A stretch of 64,000 nucleotides of DNA from Nitrospira sp. Ga0074138. Lineage in GTDB: Bacteria > Nitrospirota > Nitrospiria > Nitrospirales > Nitrospiraceae. Shown piece by piece: positions 9,010 to 15,950 of this stretch. Each line of letters begins with the position of its first letter. Position 1 is the stretch's first letter. The notes beneath the pieces are model-generated. The model did no database searches and was not told the origin of the DNA. It saw only the letters and a list, made by a program, of their open reading frames with translations. Made by a program: the position numbers and the translations under genes. The DNA lies in the NCBI GenBank assembly GCA_001464735.1, contig LNDU01000046.1:62001-126000 (forward strand), given 5' to 3'.

Positions 9010-9029
9010 AAAGCAGAGAGACGGCTCTT
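8986..9029 (+). promoter_or_regulatory. 13-bp perfect hairpin overlapping the leader ORF
   Basis: AAGAGCCGTCTCT (8986-8998) pairs perfectly with AGAGACGGCTCTT (9017-9029) across an 18-nt loop that contains the leader stop codon. No U-run follows, so it is not a simple intrinsic terminator. It lies just upstream of the tRNA-like gene and may be a processing site, an attenuator or a transposase-binding subterminal repeat. Confidence 0.55.
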
Positions 9030-9054
9030 GGTGAGCCCAAACTGTGTACTGGTA

Positions 9055-9149
9055 GACGGGGTGACTGATTGGGAAGGTAATGGCCTGGTAAGCCACTGCG
9101 AGTGGGTGCAACCACTCCCCAGCGGGTTCGATTCCCGCCCCCGTCTCCA
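9055..9149 (+). tRNA. tRNA-like gene, type II variable arm, anticodon GGT (Thr)
   Basis: A 95-nt cloverleaf can be drawn by eye. The acceptor GACGGGG (9055-9061) pairs with CCCCGTC (9139-9145), then U73 and an encoded CCA (9147-9149). U8, a 3-bp D stem (ACT/GGT), A14, G18G19 and A21 are in place. The anticodon stem TGGC/GCCA closes the loop CTGGTAA (9085-9091), giving U33 and anticodon GGT; the outermost anticodon pair is an A.C mismatch. The 25-nt variable region (9097-9121) contains a 6-bp hairpin. The T arm is GCGGG-TTCGATT-CCCGC. Long variable arms belong to Ser, Leu and bacterial Tyr tRNAs, not Thr, so the identity is contradictory. Confidence 0.7.
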
Positions 9150-9215
9150 ACCTCTTAGGAGGTACCTTTACTATACCAACCGGTATGGTCTTGTCAATCC
9201 ATCTAGTATTAATTT

Positions 9216-9231
9216 CTGGCTGGTAAGCCAG
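9216..9231 (+). repeat. Anticodon-arm look-alike hairpin
   Basis: CTGGC-TGGTAA-GCCAG forms a 5-bp hairpin whose core GGCTGGTAAGCC differs from the anticodon arm of the tRNA-like gene (GGCCTGGTAAGCC at 9082-9094) by one missing base. It sits about 20 bp upstream of the transposase promoter. Confidence 0.45.
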
Positions 9232-9247
9232 GTCACATATTCAGCCA

Positions 9248-9276
9248 TTGACAATGCTTGACCGGTCAAGCATAAT
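9248..9276 (+). promoter_or_regulatory. Transposase promoter with palindromic operator in the spacer
   Basis: TTGACA (9248-9253), a 17-bp spacer and CATAAT (9271-9276) form a near-consensus sigma-70 promoter 25 bp before the transposase start codon. The perfect 18-bp palindrome TGCTTGACCGGTCAAGCA (9255-9272) occupies the spacer, so a dimeric repressor bound there would block RNA polymerase. A second, weaker dyad with the same ACCGG core (ATACC-AACC-GGTAT) lies near 9173-9186. The likely repressor is a product of the element itself, possibly the transposase. Confidence 0.8.
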
Positions 9277-9300
9277 ACCTCTGTCACAACGGAGGAAGCC

Positions 9301-10125
9301 ATGAACAAACTAACACAAGCCAAACGAGTTCAAATCATCGCGGCACTAGTCGAAGGTAACAGCGTTCGTGCGACGTGCCGCATGACTAATGTTGCGAAAG
9401 GCACTGTGCTCAAGCTCCTCGTTGATCTTGGCAAGGCTTGTGCTCGGTATCAGGATGAGCAATTGCGGAACTTGCCCTGCAAGCGCATTCAATGCGATGA
9501 GATTTGGTCCTTCTGCTACGCCAAAGAAAAGAACGTGCCTGAGGAGTACAAGGGCAAACTAGGGTTTGGAGATACCTGGACCTGGGTAGGTATCGATGCC
9601 GACACGAAGCTTATAGTCTCGTATCTCGTTGGGGGACGAAGCGCGGAATACGCACAGAAGTTTATTGCAAATCTGGCTTCGCGCTTGGCTCATCGGGTGC
9701 AACTCACCACGGACGGACACAAAGCCTACCTCCAAGCCGTGGAAGGCGCATTCGGGGCAGACGTAGACTATGCCATGCTTGAAAAGATTTATGCGGCACC
9801 TCCCCGCGAAGGACAAGCCCGTTATAGTCCGGCGGAATGCTGTGGGACTCGGAAACTGAAGATTGCAGGCAACCCCGATATAACCAAGGTCTCAACCAGC
9901 TATGTGGAACGGCAAAACCTGACGATGCGAATGAGCATGCGCCGGATGACTCGCTTGACCAATGCCTTCAGTAAGAAGCTGGAAAACCAGGCCCATGCCG
10001 TGGCTCTCCATTTCATGCACTACAACTTCTGTCGGATTCATCAGACCTTACGGGTCACTCCGGCGATGGCCGCTGGTGTTTCGGATCATGTGTGGTCTTT
10101 AGAGGAGATGGCTGGGCTGCTGTAG
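9301..10125 (+). CDS. IS1-like DDE transposase
   Basis: 274 residues, with GGAGG (9291-9295) before the ATG. The N terminus (KRVQIIAALVEGNSVRATCR, then MTNVAKGTVLKLL) is a helix-turn-helix. The catalytic core has the first Asp in QCDEIWSF, the second Asp in LTTDGHKAYLQAV and the Glu in SYVERQNLTMRM, followed by MHYNFCRIHQTLRVTPAMAAGV, typical of the IS1-type RNase H-like fold. Unlike classical IS1 it is one continuous reading frame with no InsA/InsB frameshift. The intact triad and reading frame suggest it is active. The 3' end overlaps the opposing membrane-protein gene by 71 bp. Confidence 0.92.
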   Translation: MNKLTQAKRVQIIAALVEGNSVRATCRMTNVAKGTVLKLLVDLGKACARYQDEQLRNLPCKRIQCDEIWSFCYAKEKNVPEEYKGKLGFGDTWTWVGIDADTKLIVSYLVGGRSAEYAQKFIANLASRLAHRVQLTTDGHKAYLQAVEGAFGADVDYAMLEKIYAAPPREGQARYSPAECCGTRKLKIAGNPDITKVSTSYVERQNLTMRMSMRRMTRLTNAFSKKLENQAHAVALHFMHYNFCRIHQTLRVTPAMAAGVSDHVWSLEEMAGLL

Positions 10126-10606
10126 GCTGAACCGTAACATTCACAGGAGGAGAGGTAACATTCACGGTCGGTGGAGCAATTGTTACTATCGGAGGGTGTG
10201 CTACCCATTGGGCGAAAAGAGCAACAACCCCACCAGCAACCGCAAAGACGAGCCCTTCCATAATGCGCCATCTTCTTTCTGTTCTTTTATCGAGCATTTC
10301 ACTGTGCTCCTTTGGATGAAACCCTTGTATCCACGGAAAATATCCGTCGCAAACTCTTGGAGTCGTGATGATCTCAAGCACTTTTCCGCTATACCCCCTA
10401 GCCTCTCCGAGCCGTGCCGCCCTCGTTCCATCAAGCTCCTTGACTAGTTCATACTTAAGGATGAAGCACTTAGGCCTGAATGAATATGGATCATTGTGAC
10501 CCCCGTCAGGTTTGCCAGTATCCCTGAATTCAATCGAAGCCTCTTCAAAATGCCCTGGCTTAGGAAGCCATACCGCCAGAAACCCGCACTTTTTGCACTC
10601 GACCAT
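10055..10606 (-). CDS. Single-span membrane protein (transposon cargo)
   Basis: 183 residues on the reverse strand, with AGGAGGG upstream of the ATG. It starts with a CKKCG knuckle, continues with a soluble region of about 120 residues, has one hydrophobic segment (GLVFAVAGGVVALFAQWVA) and ends in a Pro/Thr/Val-rich tail (TIAPPTVNVTSPPVNVTV). It lies just inside the right inverted repeat and its 3' end overlaps the transposase gene tail to tail. No family recognised; cargo by position. Confidence 0.6.
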   Translation of the reverse strand: MVECKKCGFLAVWLPKPGHFEEASIEFRDTGKPDGGHNDPYSFRPKCFILKYELVKELDGTRAARLGEARGYSGKVLEIITTPRVCDGYFPWIQGFHPKEHSEMLDKRTERRWRIMEGLVFAVAGGVVALFAQWVAHPPIVTIAPPTVNVTSPPVNVTVQPTAAQPSPLKTTHDPKHQRPSPE

Positions 10607-10694
10607 AGCTGCACCCTCCTATAAAGGGAAGCAGCTTCGCAGGAATGTAAAAAACTCTCAATATGCGAAAACTTTCTCAAACTGACCCACTACC

Positions 10695-10702
10695 CTATGT
10701 TG
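10695..10702. repeat. Target-site duplication, right copy (CTATGTTG)
   Basis: Second copy of the 8-bp sequence found at 8086-8093, immediately outside the right inverted repeat. Deleting one copy and the element would rejoin the sequence downstream of the alpha/beta hydrolase without a gap. Confidence 0.9.
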
Positions 10703-11025
10703 TCGAAGCGTGCCGGTCTACGGCACGGTGGAGCAGGGTATTGAAATCGTGAGCAGCGAGGGGAGTGGAGCACGCACCCCGCCGCCGGGTCGGGAAATGG
10801 GTCCTCACAGCGTGAGGCTGGTCGGAGATCGTCCCGAAGGTGTCAGAACAAAATTCCCGAGCCGTTGCTTGGTTCTGTTATAGGCCATTAGCCATCCGCC
10901 ATCAGCTCCCATCCTTCTCCTGCTATCCGCCATATGCCATAAGTTCCCTGCCCCATTTCCAGCCATCAGCTCATAGCCGGGAAGGAACGTGATTTCTCGC
11001 TGGTAACAAGGTATCCTTAGCGCCC
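10703..11025. other. Intergenic region between transposon and hsdR
   Basis: About 320 bp with no reading frame that has a ribosome site. It contains the near-palindrome CGTGCCGGTCTACGGCACG at about 10709-10727 and CCAT/CAT-rich simple stretches (10886-10975). No function seen; the hsdR promoter presumably lies here. Confidence 0.5.
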
Positions 11026-13824
11026 ATGGCCACTCCTGAAGATCAGGCCCGCGATGCGTCGCTGGAGCAGGCTGGCTGGAGAGTTCAAGACTACAAGAGC
11101 GCACATCTTCATGCCGGACGAGGAGTCGTCCTCAGAAATTTCCCCCTCGTCAGTGGGCACGGCTTTGCAGATTACCTCTTGTATATAGATGGAAAAGCCG
11201 CCGGAGTGATTGAGGCGAAGAAGGAAGGGTTCCCGTTAGTCGGCGTTGAAGTCCAGGCCGAGAAGTACAGCAAGGGCCTCCCTGCCGACTTACCCGCACA
11301 TATCCGACCCTTGCCGTTTCTGTATCAGAGCACTGGCGTGGAAACGCGCTTCACGAACGGCCTCGATCCTCAACCGCGCAGCCGCCCAGTGTTCAGCTTC
11401 CATCGACCTGAGACGTTGGCCGCCCTGATTCCGAAGCACAGCCATGCTCCAAGAGACCTGCACGGCGCATCTCTGGCAGCGGAAGCAGTAACGACTCTCC
11501 GTGGCCGCCTGAAGACACTGCCACCTCTGAGCACCACTGGCCTCTGGCCTGCGCAAGTTATCGCCATCAACAATCTCGAAAAGTCGCTGGCGCAGGATCG
11601 GCCGCGTGCCTTGATCCAGATGGCCACCGGCAGCGGCAAGACCTTTACTGCTATCAACTCCATCTATCGGCTCATCAAGTTCGGTGGCGCACGCCGCGTG
11701 CTCTTCCTCGTTGATCGCGGAAACCTGGGCGACCAGACGCTGAAGGAATTTCAGCAGTACGTCTCGCCCTACAACAACTTCAAGTTCACCGAAGAGTTCA
11801 TCGTCCAGCGGCTGGCGGGCAACACTCTGGATACCACCGCACGCGTTTGCATCAGCACTATCCAACGCATGTATTCCATGCTCAAGGGGCGGGAACTGTC
11901 AGACGAGGACGAAGAGGCATCCGTTTCCGGCCTCGAACGGCTCTTCAAACAACCGGAGCCCATCGACTACAATCCGGCCATTCCGATCGAAACCTTCGAC
12001 ATCATCGTCACCGACGAATGCCACCGGTCCATCTACAACCTCTGGGCGCAGGTGCTGGAATACTTCGATGCCCATCTCATCGGTCTCACCGCTACGCCCA
12101 ACAAGCAGACCTTTGGCTTCTTCAATCAAAACCTCGTCATGGAATACAACCACGAGCAGGCCGTGGCCGACGGGGTCAACGTCAACTACGACGTGTATCG
12201 CATCCGCACCGCCATTACGCAGGCAGGGTCCAGGGTGGAGGCCGGGTATAGCGTGCAGCTGATGAATCGGGAGACGCGGACCAAGCGCTGGGAAAGACTC
12301 GACGAGGACTTCGCCTACAATCCCGACGATCTCGACCGCGACGTGGTCGCTCCGGACCAGATCCGCACCATCGTCAAAGCCTTCAGGGACAAGCTCTTCA
12401 CCGAGATCTTTCCCGGCCGCACCGAAGTACCTAAGACTCTCGTCTTTGCCAAGGACGACGCTCACGCGGAGAACATCGTCGAAATTCTGCGTGAGGAATT
12501 CGGCAAGGGCAACGAGTTTTCCCAGAAGATCACCTATCGCACCACCGGAGTCGATCCCAAAACCCTTATAAAGAGCTTTCGCAACAGCTACCATCCCCGC
12601 ATCGCCGTCACCGTGGACATGATCGCCACCGGCACCGACATCAAGCCCGTCGAAATCGTTGTCTTCATGCGCGCGGTCAAATCCCGCACCTTCTTCGAGC
12701 AGATGAAGGGCCGGGGCGTCCGCATCATTAAGCCGGATGATCTCAAAGCCGTCACGCCGGACGCTACAACCAAAGACCACTTCGTCATTGTCGATACCGT
12801 CGGTGTCTGCGAACAAGATAAGACCGACGCCAGGCCGATGGAGAAAAAGCCCAGCGTCGCCTTTGAGAAGCTGCTCCAAGCCGTGGCCCTGGGGAATACG
12901 GAAGAGGATGTACTGACCAGCATTGCCGGACGGCTGGCCCGCATGGAGCACCGGATTACGAAAGCCGATGAACAGGCCATCAGCAAAGCCAGCGGGGGCC
13001 TCTCGCTCAAGGACCTGAGCCGGGCTCTCGTCGAAGCGGTCAATCCAGATCGGCAGGAAGAACGGGCCACGCAGCAATTCGGCACGAACAAGCCGAGCGA
13101 GCAGCAGATTCAGCAAGTCGCCACTAAGTTGATGCAAGCAGCGGCTAAGCCGTTTCACGATCCAAAATTCCGGGAACTCTTGGTCGAGATCAAAAAGAAG
13201 AACGAACTCACCATCGACCACGTCAGCCAGGATCAAGTCATCGAAGCAGGCTTCAGCGCCGACGCCCTAGCGCGCGCCCGCACCATCGTGCAGTCGTTCG
13301 AACAGTTCATCGCACAGCATAAGGACGAGATCACCGCTTTGCAGGTGCTCTACAGCAAGCCCTACAAGCAGCGGCTGAAGTTTGAGGACATCAAGGATCT
13401 GGCCAACGCCATCGAGAAGCCGCCCTATCTCTGGAACGAATCCCAACTCTGGCAGGCCTACGCGGCACTAGAGAAGTCGAAGGTGAAAGGGGCCAGCGGC
13501 AAGCGAATTCTCACGGATCTCGTTTCTCTGGTCCGCTTCGCCACGCATCAGGACAACGAGCTGGTGCCATTTCCTGAGAGGGTGAACGCCAACTTCAACG
13601 CCTGGCTTGGAGAGCAGGAGCGTGGAGGCAAGAAGTTTACCGATGAACAGAGACAGTGGCTCAGCATGATTAGAGACCATATTGCGGCAAACATGGGGGT
13701 TGAATCAGACGACTTCGAGTACGCACCCTTTTCCCAGGCCGGTGGGTTGGGAAAAGCCTATCGATTGTTTCCGGACGGCCTTCAGACCATAATAGAAAGC
13801 CTGAATATGGCCCTGGTGGCCTAA
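11026..13824 (+). CDS. hsdR: Type I restriction enzyme, R subunit (EcoEI-like)
   Basis: 932 residues. The N-terminal nuclease domain has the PD-(D/E)xK arrangement: D49 in GFADYLLYIDG, then E63-A-K65 in GVIEAKKEG. The SF2 translocase follows with Walker A MATGSGKTFTA (about 200), a DECHRS box (about 330), GLTATP, VTVDMIATGTDIKP and MKGRGVRI. The last ~350 residues are the EcoEI-type C-terminal region that contacts the methylase core. The subunit pumps and cleaves unmodified DNA as R2M2S1. The reading frame is intact. Its final 52 residues are duplicated in degenerate form after the following toxin-antitoxin pair. Confidence 0.93.
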   Translation: MATPEDQARDASLEQAGWRVQDYKSAHLHAGRGVVLRNFPLVSGHGFADYLLYIDGKAAGVIEAKKEGFPLVGVEVQAEKYSKGLPADLPAHIRPLPFLYQSTGVETRFTNGLDPQPRSRPVFSFHRPETLAALIPKHSHAPRDLHGASLAAEAVTTLRGRLKTLPPLSTTGLWPAQVIAINNLEKSLAQDRPRALIQMATGSGKTFTAINSIYRLIKFGGARRVLFLVDRGNLGDQTLKEFQQYVSPYNNFKFTEEFIVQRLAGNTLDTTARVCISTIQRMYSMLKGRELSDEDEEASVSGLERLFKQPEPIDYNPAIPIETFDIIVTDECHRSIYNLWAQVLEYFDAHLIGLTATPNKQTFGFFNQNLVMEYNHEQAVADGVNVNYDVYRIRTAITQAGSRVEAGYSVQLMNRETRTKRWERLDEDFAYNPDDLDRDVVAPDQIRTIVKAFRDKLFTEIFPGRTEVPKTLVFAKDDAHAENIVEILREEFGKGNEFSQKITYRTTGVDPKTLIKSFRNSYHPRIAVTVDMIATGTDIKPVEIVVFMRAVKSRTFFEQMKGRGVRIIKPDDLKAVTPDATTKDHFVIVDTVGVCEQDKTDARPMEKKPSVAFEKLLQAVALGNTEEDVLTSIAGRLARMEHRITKADEQAISKASGGLSLKDLSRALVEAVNPDRQEERATQQFGTNKPSEQQIQQVATKLMQAAAKPFHDPKFRELLVEIKKKNELTIDHVSQDQVIEAGFSADALARARTIVQSFEQFIAQHKDEITALQVLYSKPYKQRLKFEDIKDLANAIEKPPYLWNESQLWQAYAALEKSKVKGASGKRILTDLVSLVRFATHQDNELVPFPERVNANFNAWLGEQERGGKKFTDEQRQWLSMIRDHIAANMGVESDDFEYAPFSQAGGLGKAYRLFPDGLQTIIESLNMALVA

Positions 13825-13836
13825 AATGGAGGATAT

Positions 13837-14037
13837 ATGTCGACAGCCGAACGAATCTTCAAGGAGGCGCTGAAACTTCCGGACACACTCGCGCAGGAGG
13901 TGTTGGATTTCATCGAGTACATCGAAATCAAGCATGGCCTGAGAGACCGTCATACCGAAGAATTGAAGCAGGCGCAGGAACCGGCCATGCGCCATGTGTG
14001 GGATAACCAGGACGACGAGGTTTGGAATGGCGTGTAA
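13837..14037 (+). CDS. DUF2281-type antitoxin-like protein
   Basis: 66 residues. The core LPDTLAQEVLDFIEYIEIKHG matches the short helical motif of DUF2281 proteins, which are often antitoxins encoded before toxins. The C-terminal half is charged. It starts 12 bp after hsdR and its stop codon overlaps the next gene by 11 bp, giving the tight antitoxin-toxin arrangement. Likely role: binding and neutralising the downstream MazF-like nuclease and repressing the pair. Confidence 0.7.
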   Translation: MSTAERIFKEALKLPDTLAQEVLDFIEYIEIKHGLRDRHTEELKQAQEPAMRHVWDNQDDEVWNGV

Positions 14038-14365
14038 GCCAGGCGACCTGGTCCTCATTCCATTTCCCTTCTCGGATCTGCAGTCGGCCAAGAAGCGGCC
14101 GGTCATGGTCTTGACCCCGCCGGATCGACACGCCGACTTCATCGGGTTGGCCGTCACCTCAGTTGCCCAGCCAAATCATGCTATGCCAATCGGTGCAACG
14201 GACTTGGTGGAAGGCGCGCTCCCCAAAGCTTGTTGGATCAGATTCGACAAAGTCTTTACCCTGTCCGAAAGCAGTATCGTCAAAACCTTCGGCGCACTGT
14301 CGCCACAAACTATACAAGCCGTGTTGCAGGGGCTGTGTTCTATCGTCGGGTATGCCCGCAAATGA
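14027..14365 (+). CDS. MazF/PemK-like toxin
   Basis: 112 residues starting MACKPGDLVLIPFPFSDLQ. The opening G-D-[LI]-V-L-[IV]-x-F-P-F-[ST]-D and KRPVMVL are the hallmark of the PemK/MazF family of mRNA interferases, and SIVKTFGALSPQTIQAV fits its last strand and helix. Such toxins cleave mRNA when the unstable antitoxin is lost. The ATG at 14027 lies inside the antitoxin gene, so translation is coupled. The pair sits inside the restriction operon, between hsdR and hsdS. Confidence 0.82.
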   Translation: MACKPGDLVLIPFPFSDLQSAKKRPVMVLTPPDRHADFIGLAVTSVAQPNHAMPIGATDLVEGALPKACWIRFDKVFTLSESSIVKTFGALSPQTIQAVLQGLCSIVGYARK

Positions 14366-14520
14366 TCCGCAGTCACGTCGCCGCGAACCTCGCGGTTGAA
14401 CCGGACGACTTCGAGTACGCGCCCTTTGCGCAGGAGGGTGGGCTTGGGTAAGTGCATCAGCTCTTCGGTAATGAGCTGACCGCGATCATTGGAGAACTGA
14501 ACGGGGCATTGGCGGCATGA
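14362..14520 (+). pseudogene. Duplicated, degenerate hsdR 3' end
   Basis: The 52 codons read MIRSHVAANLAVEPDDFEYA, then PFAQEGGLG, a TAA stop, and VHQLFGNELTAIIGELNGALAA. This aligns along its whole length with the last 52 residues of HsdR (MIRDHIAANMGVESDDFEYA onward), with TAA replacing a Lys codon. It begins in the toxin's last codons and its own TGA overlaps the hsdS start as ATGA. The fragment therefore looks like the original hsdR end, once coupled to hsdS and now separated from the gene body by the toxin-antitoxin insert. Confidence 0.85.
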
Positions 14521-15950
14521 GTACTATGGAAGAATTGAATGGCTTGCCAAAACTTCCCCCAATTTGGAGTTGGTCAACAATCGCTGCCGCATGCCTTAAG
14601 GTTCAAGATGGTACGCATTTCTCTCCTCAGAATCAGCTAGCTCAAGGGGCTTATAAGTACATAACGGCAAAGAACGTTAGACCATCTGGCCTTGATCTCA
14701 GCAATGTCTCGTATTTGGCAGAGGATGAACACAGGGCAATCTATAAGAGGTGCGATCCAAAGAAAGGCGATGTACTCCTCGTTAAAGATGGCGTGAATAC
14801 AGGTGACGCTGCGGTTAATACGCTCGATGAAGAATTTAGCCTGCTTTCAAGTGTTTGCCTTCTCCGTCCAAGACCTGCGCTCTTGTATAGTCAATTTCTA
14901 TGATATTACCTTTTGAGTCCTGTGGGTTATCGAATGCTCACAGGCCAGATGACTGGGACTACCATCAAGCGAATCATCCTTGGACGGATCAAAGGATCTC
15001 CTGTTCCGATAGCGCCTCTTGATGAGCAAAGGGACATCGTCGCGGAGATCGAAAAGCAGTTCTCTCGCCTCGACGAAGCCGTCGCCAACCTCAAGCGCGT
15101 CAAGGCTAACCTCAAACGCTACAAAGCTTCCGTCCTCAAAGCCGCCGTTGAAGGCAAATTGACCGAAGATTGGCGCAAGCAGCATCCGAAAGTTGAGGCA
15201 GCCAGCAAACTCCTCGAATGCATCCTCGCTGAGCGAAGGGCGAAGTGGACCGGCAGGGGACAATACAATCAACCCGGAGAACCAGAAACCAGCGATCTTC
15301 CCCAGTTGCCTGATAAATGGTTGTGGGCAAGGCTTGACCACATAGCTTCGCTAAAAGGTGGAATTACGGTTGATAAGAAAAGAAAGTCCCCGACTGCGAG
15401 AACCGTCCCGTATTTGCGCGTTGCCAATGTTCAGAGGGGGTACTTGGATCTTTCCGAGATTAAGACAATTGAAGCGCCAGATGCAGACATCAAAGATTTA
15501 CGCCTTATACCTGGCGACATTTTGTTCAACGAAGGCGGCGATAGAGACAAGCTCGGTCGAGGGTGGATTTGGGAAGGCCAACTTCCCGAGTGTATCCACC
15601 AGAACCATGTCTTCCGTGCCCGATTGTATTTGGCCGAAGTATTACCGAAACTTGTTTCCTGGTGGGGCAACTCGTTCGGTCAAGCCTACTTTTTACGAGA
15701 AGGTAAACAGACAACTAATCTTGCTTCGCTTAACCTAACGAAGCTCAGCGCGTTTCCTATCCCGCTTCCGCCTGCAGCTGAACAACAGCAGATTGTCGTT
15801 GAAGTCGAGCGCCGCCTCTCCGTCCTCGATAAACTCGAAGCCGCCGTCGAAGCCAACCTCACCCGCGCCGACCGCCTGCGGCAGTCGATTCTGGGAAAGG
15901 CATTTACGGGACAGCTTGTGACTAGAAAAGGACGTGAAAAGCAATGTTAA
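14517..15950 (+). pseudogene. hsdS: Type I specificity subunit HsdS, interrupted by an in-frame TGA
   Basis: Two halves lie in the same reading frame. 14517-14900 encodes the first target-recognition domain (LPPIWSWSTIAAACLKVQDG and KGDVLLVKDGVNTGDAA). A TGA at 14901-14903 follows YSQFL. The rest (YYLLSPVGYRMLTGQMTGTT..., up to 15950) holds the end of that domain, the central helical spacer (DEQRDIVAEIEKQFSRLDEA...), the second recognition domain (LPDKWLWARLDHIASLKGG) and the distal helices (AAEQQQIVVEVERRLSVLDKLE). Without the stop it would be a normal 477-residue HsdS. A TTG at 14913 could start the distal part. Mutation, half-subunit or sequence error are all possible. Confidence 0.85.

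Larger units (their letters stand above)
8094..10694. mobile_element. 2.6-kb IS1-like transposon with cargo and a tRNA-like gene
   Basis: The ends are perfect 18-bp inverted repeats, GGTAGTGGGTCAGTTTGA at 8094-8111 and its reverse complement at 10677-10694, flanked by the 8-bp direct repeat CTATGTTG. Between them lie, left to right, a small basic protein, a zinc-ribbon protein, a 26-codon ORF with a hairpin, a tRNA-like gene, the transposase with its own promoter, and a reverse-strand membrane protein. The element is AT-richer than its surroundings. Intact repeats, an exact target duplication and an unbroken transposase point to recent insertion. Assignment to an IS1-like group rests on the transposase and the duplication length. 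Confidence 0.88.

Noticed and set aside
8986..9029. Reading the hairpin as a simple rho-independent terminator
   Set aside because: The stem is strong, but the loop is 18 nt and no U-run follows on either strand.
11899..13236. A 445-codon open frame on the minus strand inside hsdR
   Set aside because: It is the mirror of a GC-rich, highly expressed-type coding strand; its product has no motif, while the plus strand encodes a complete HsdR.
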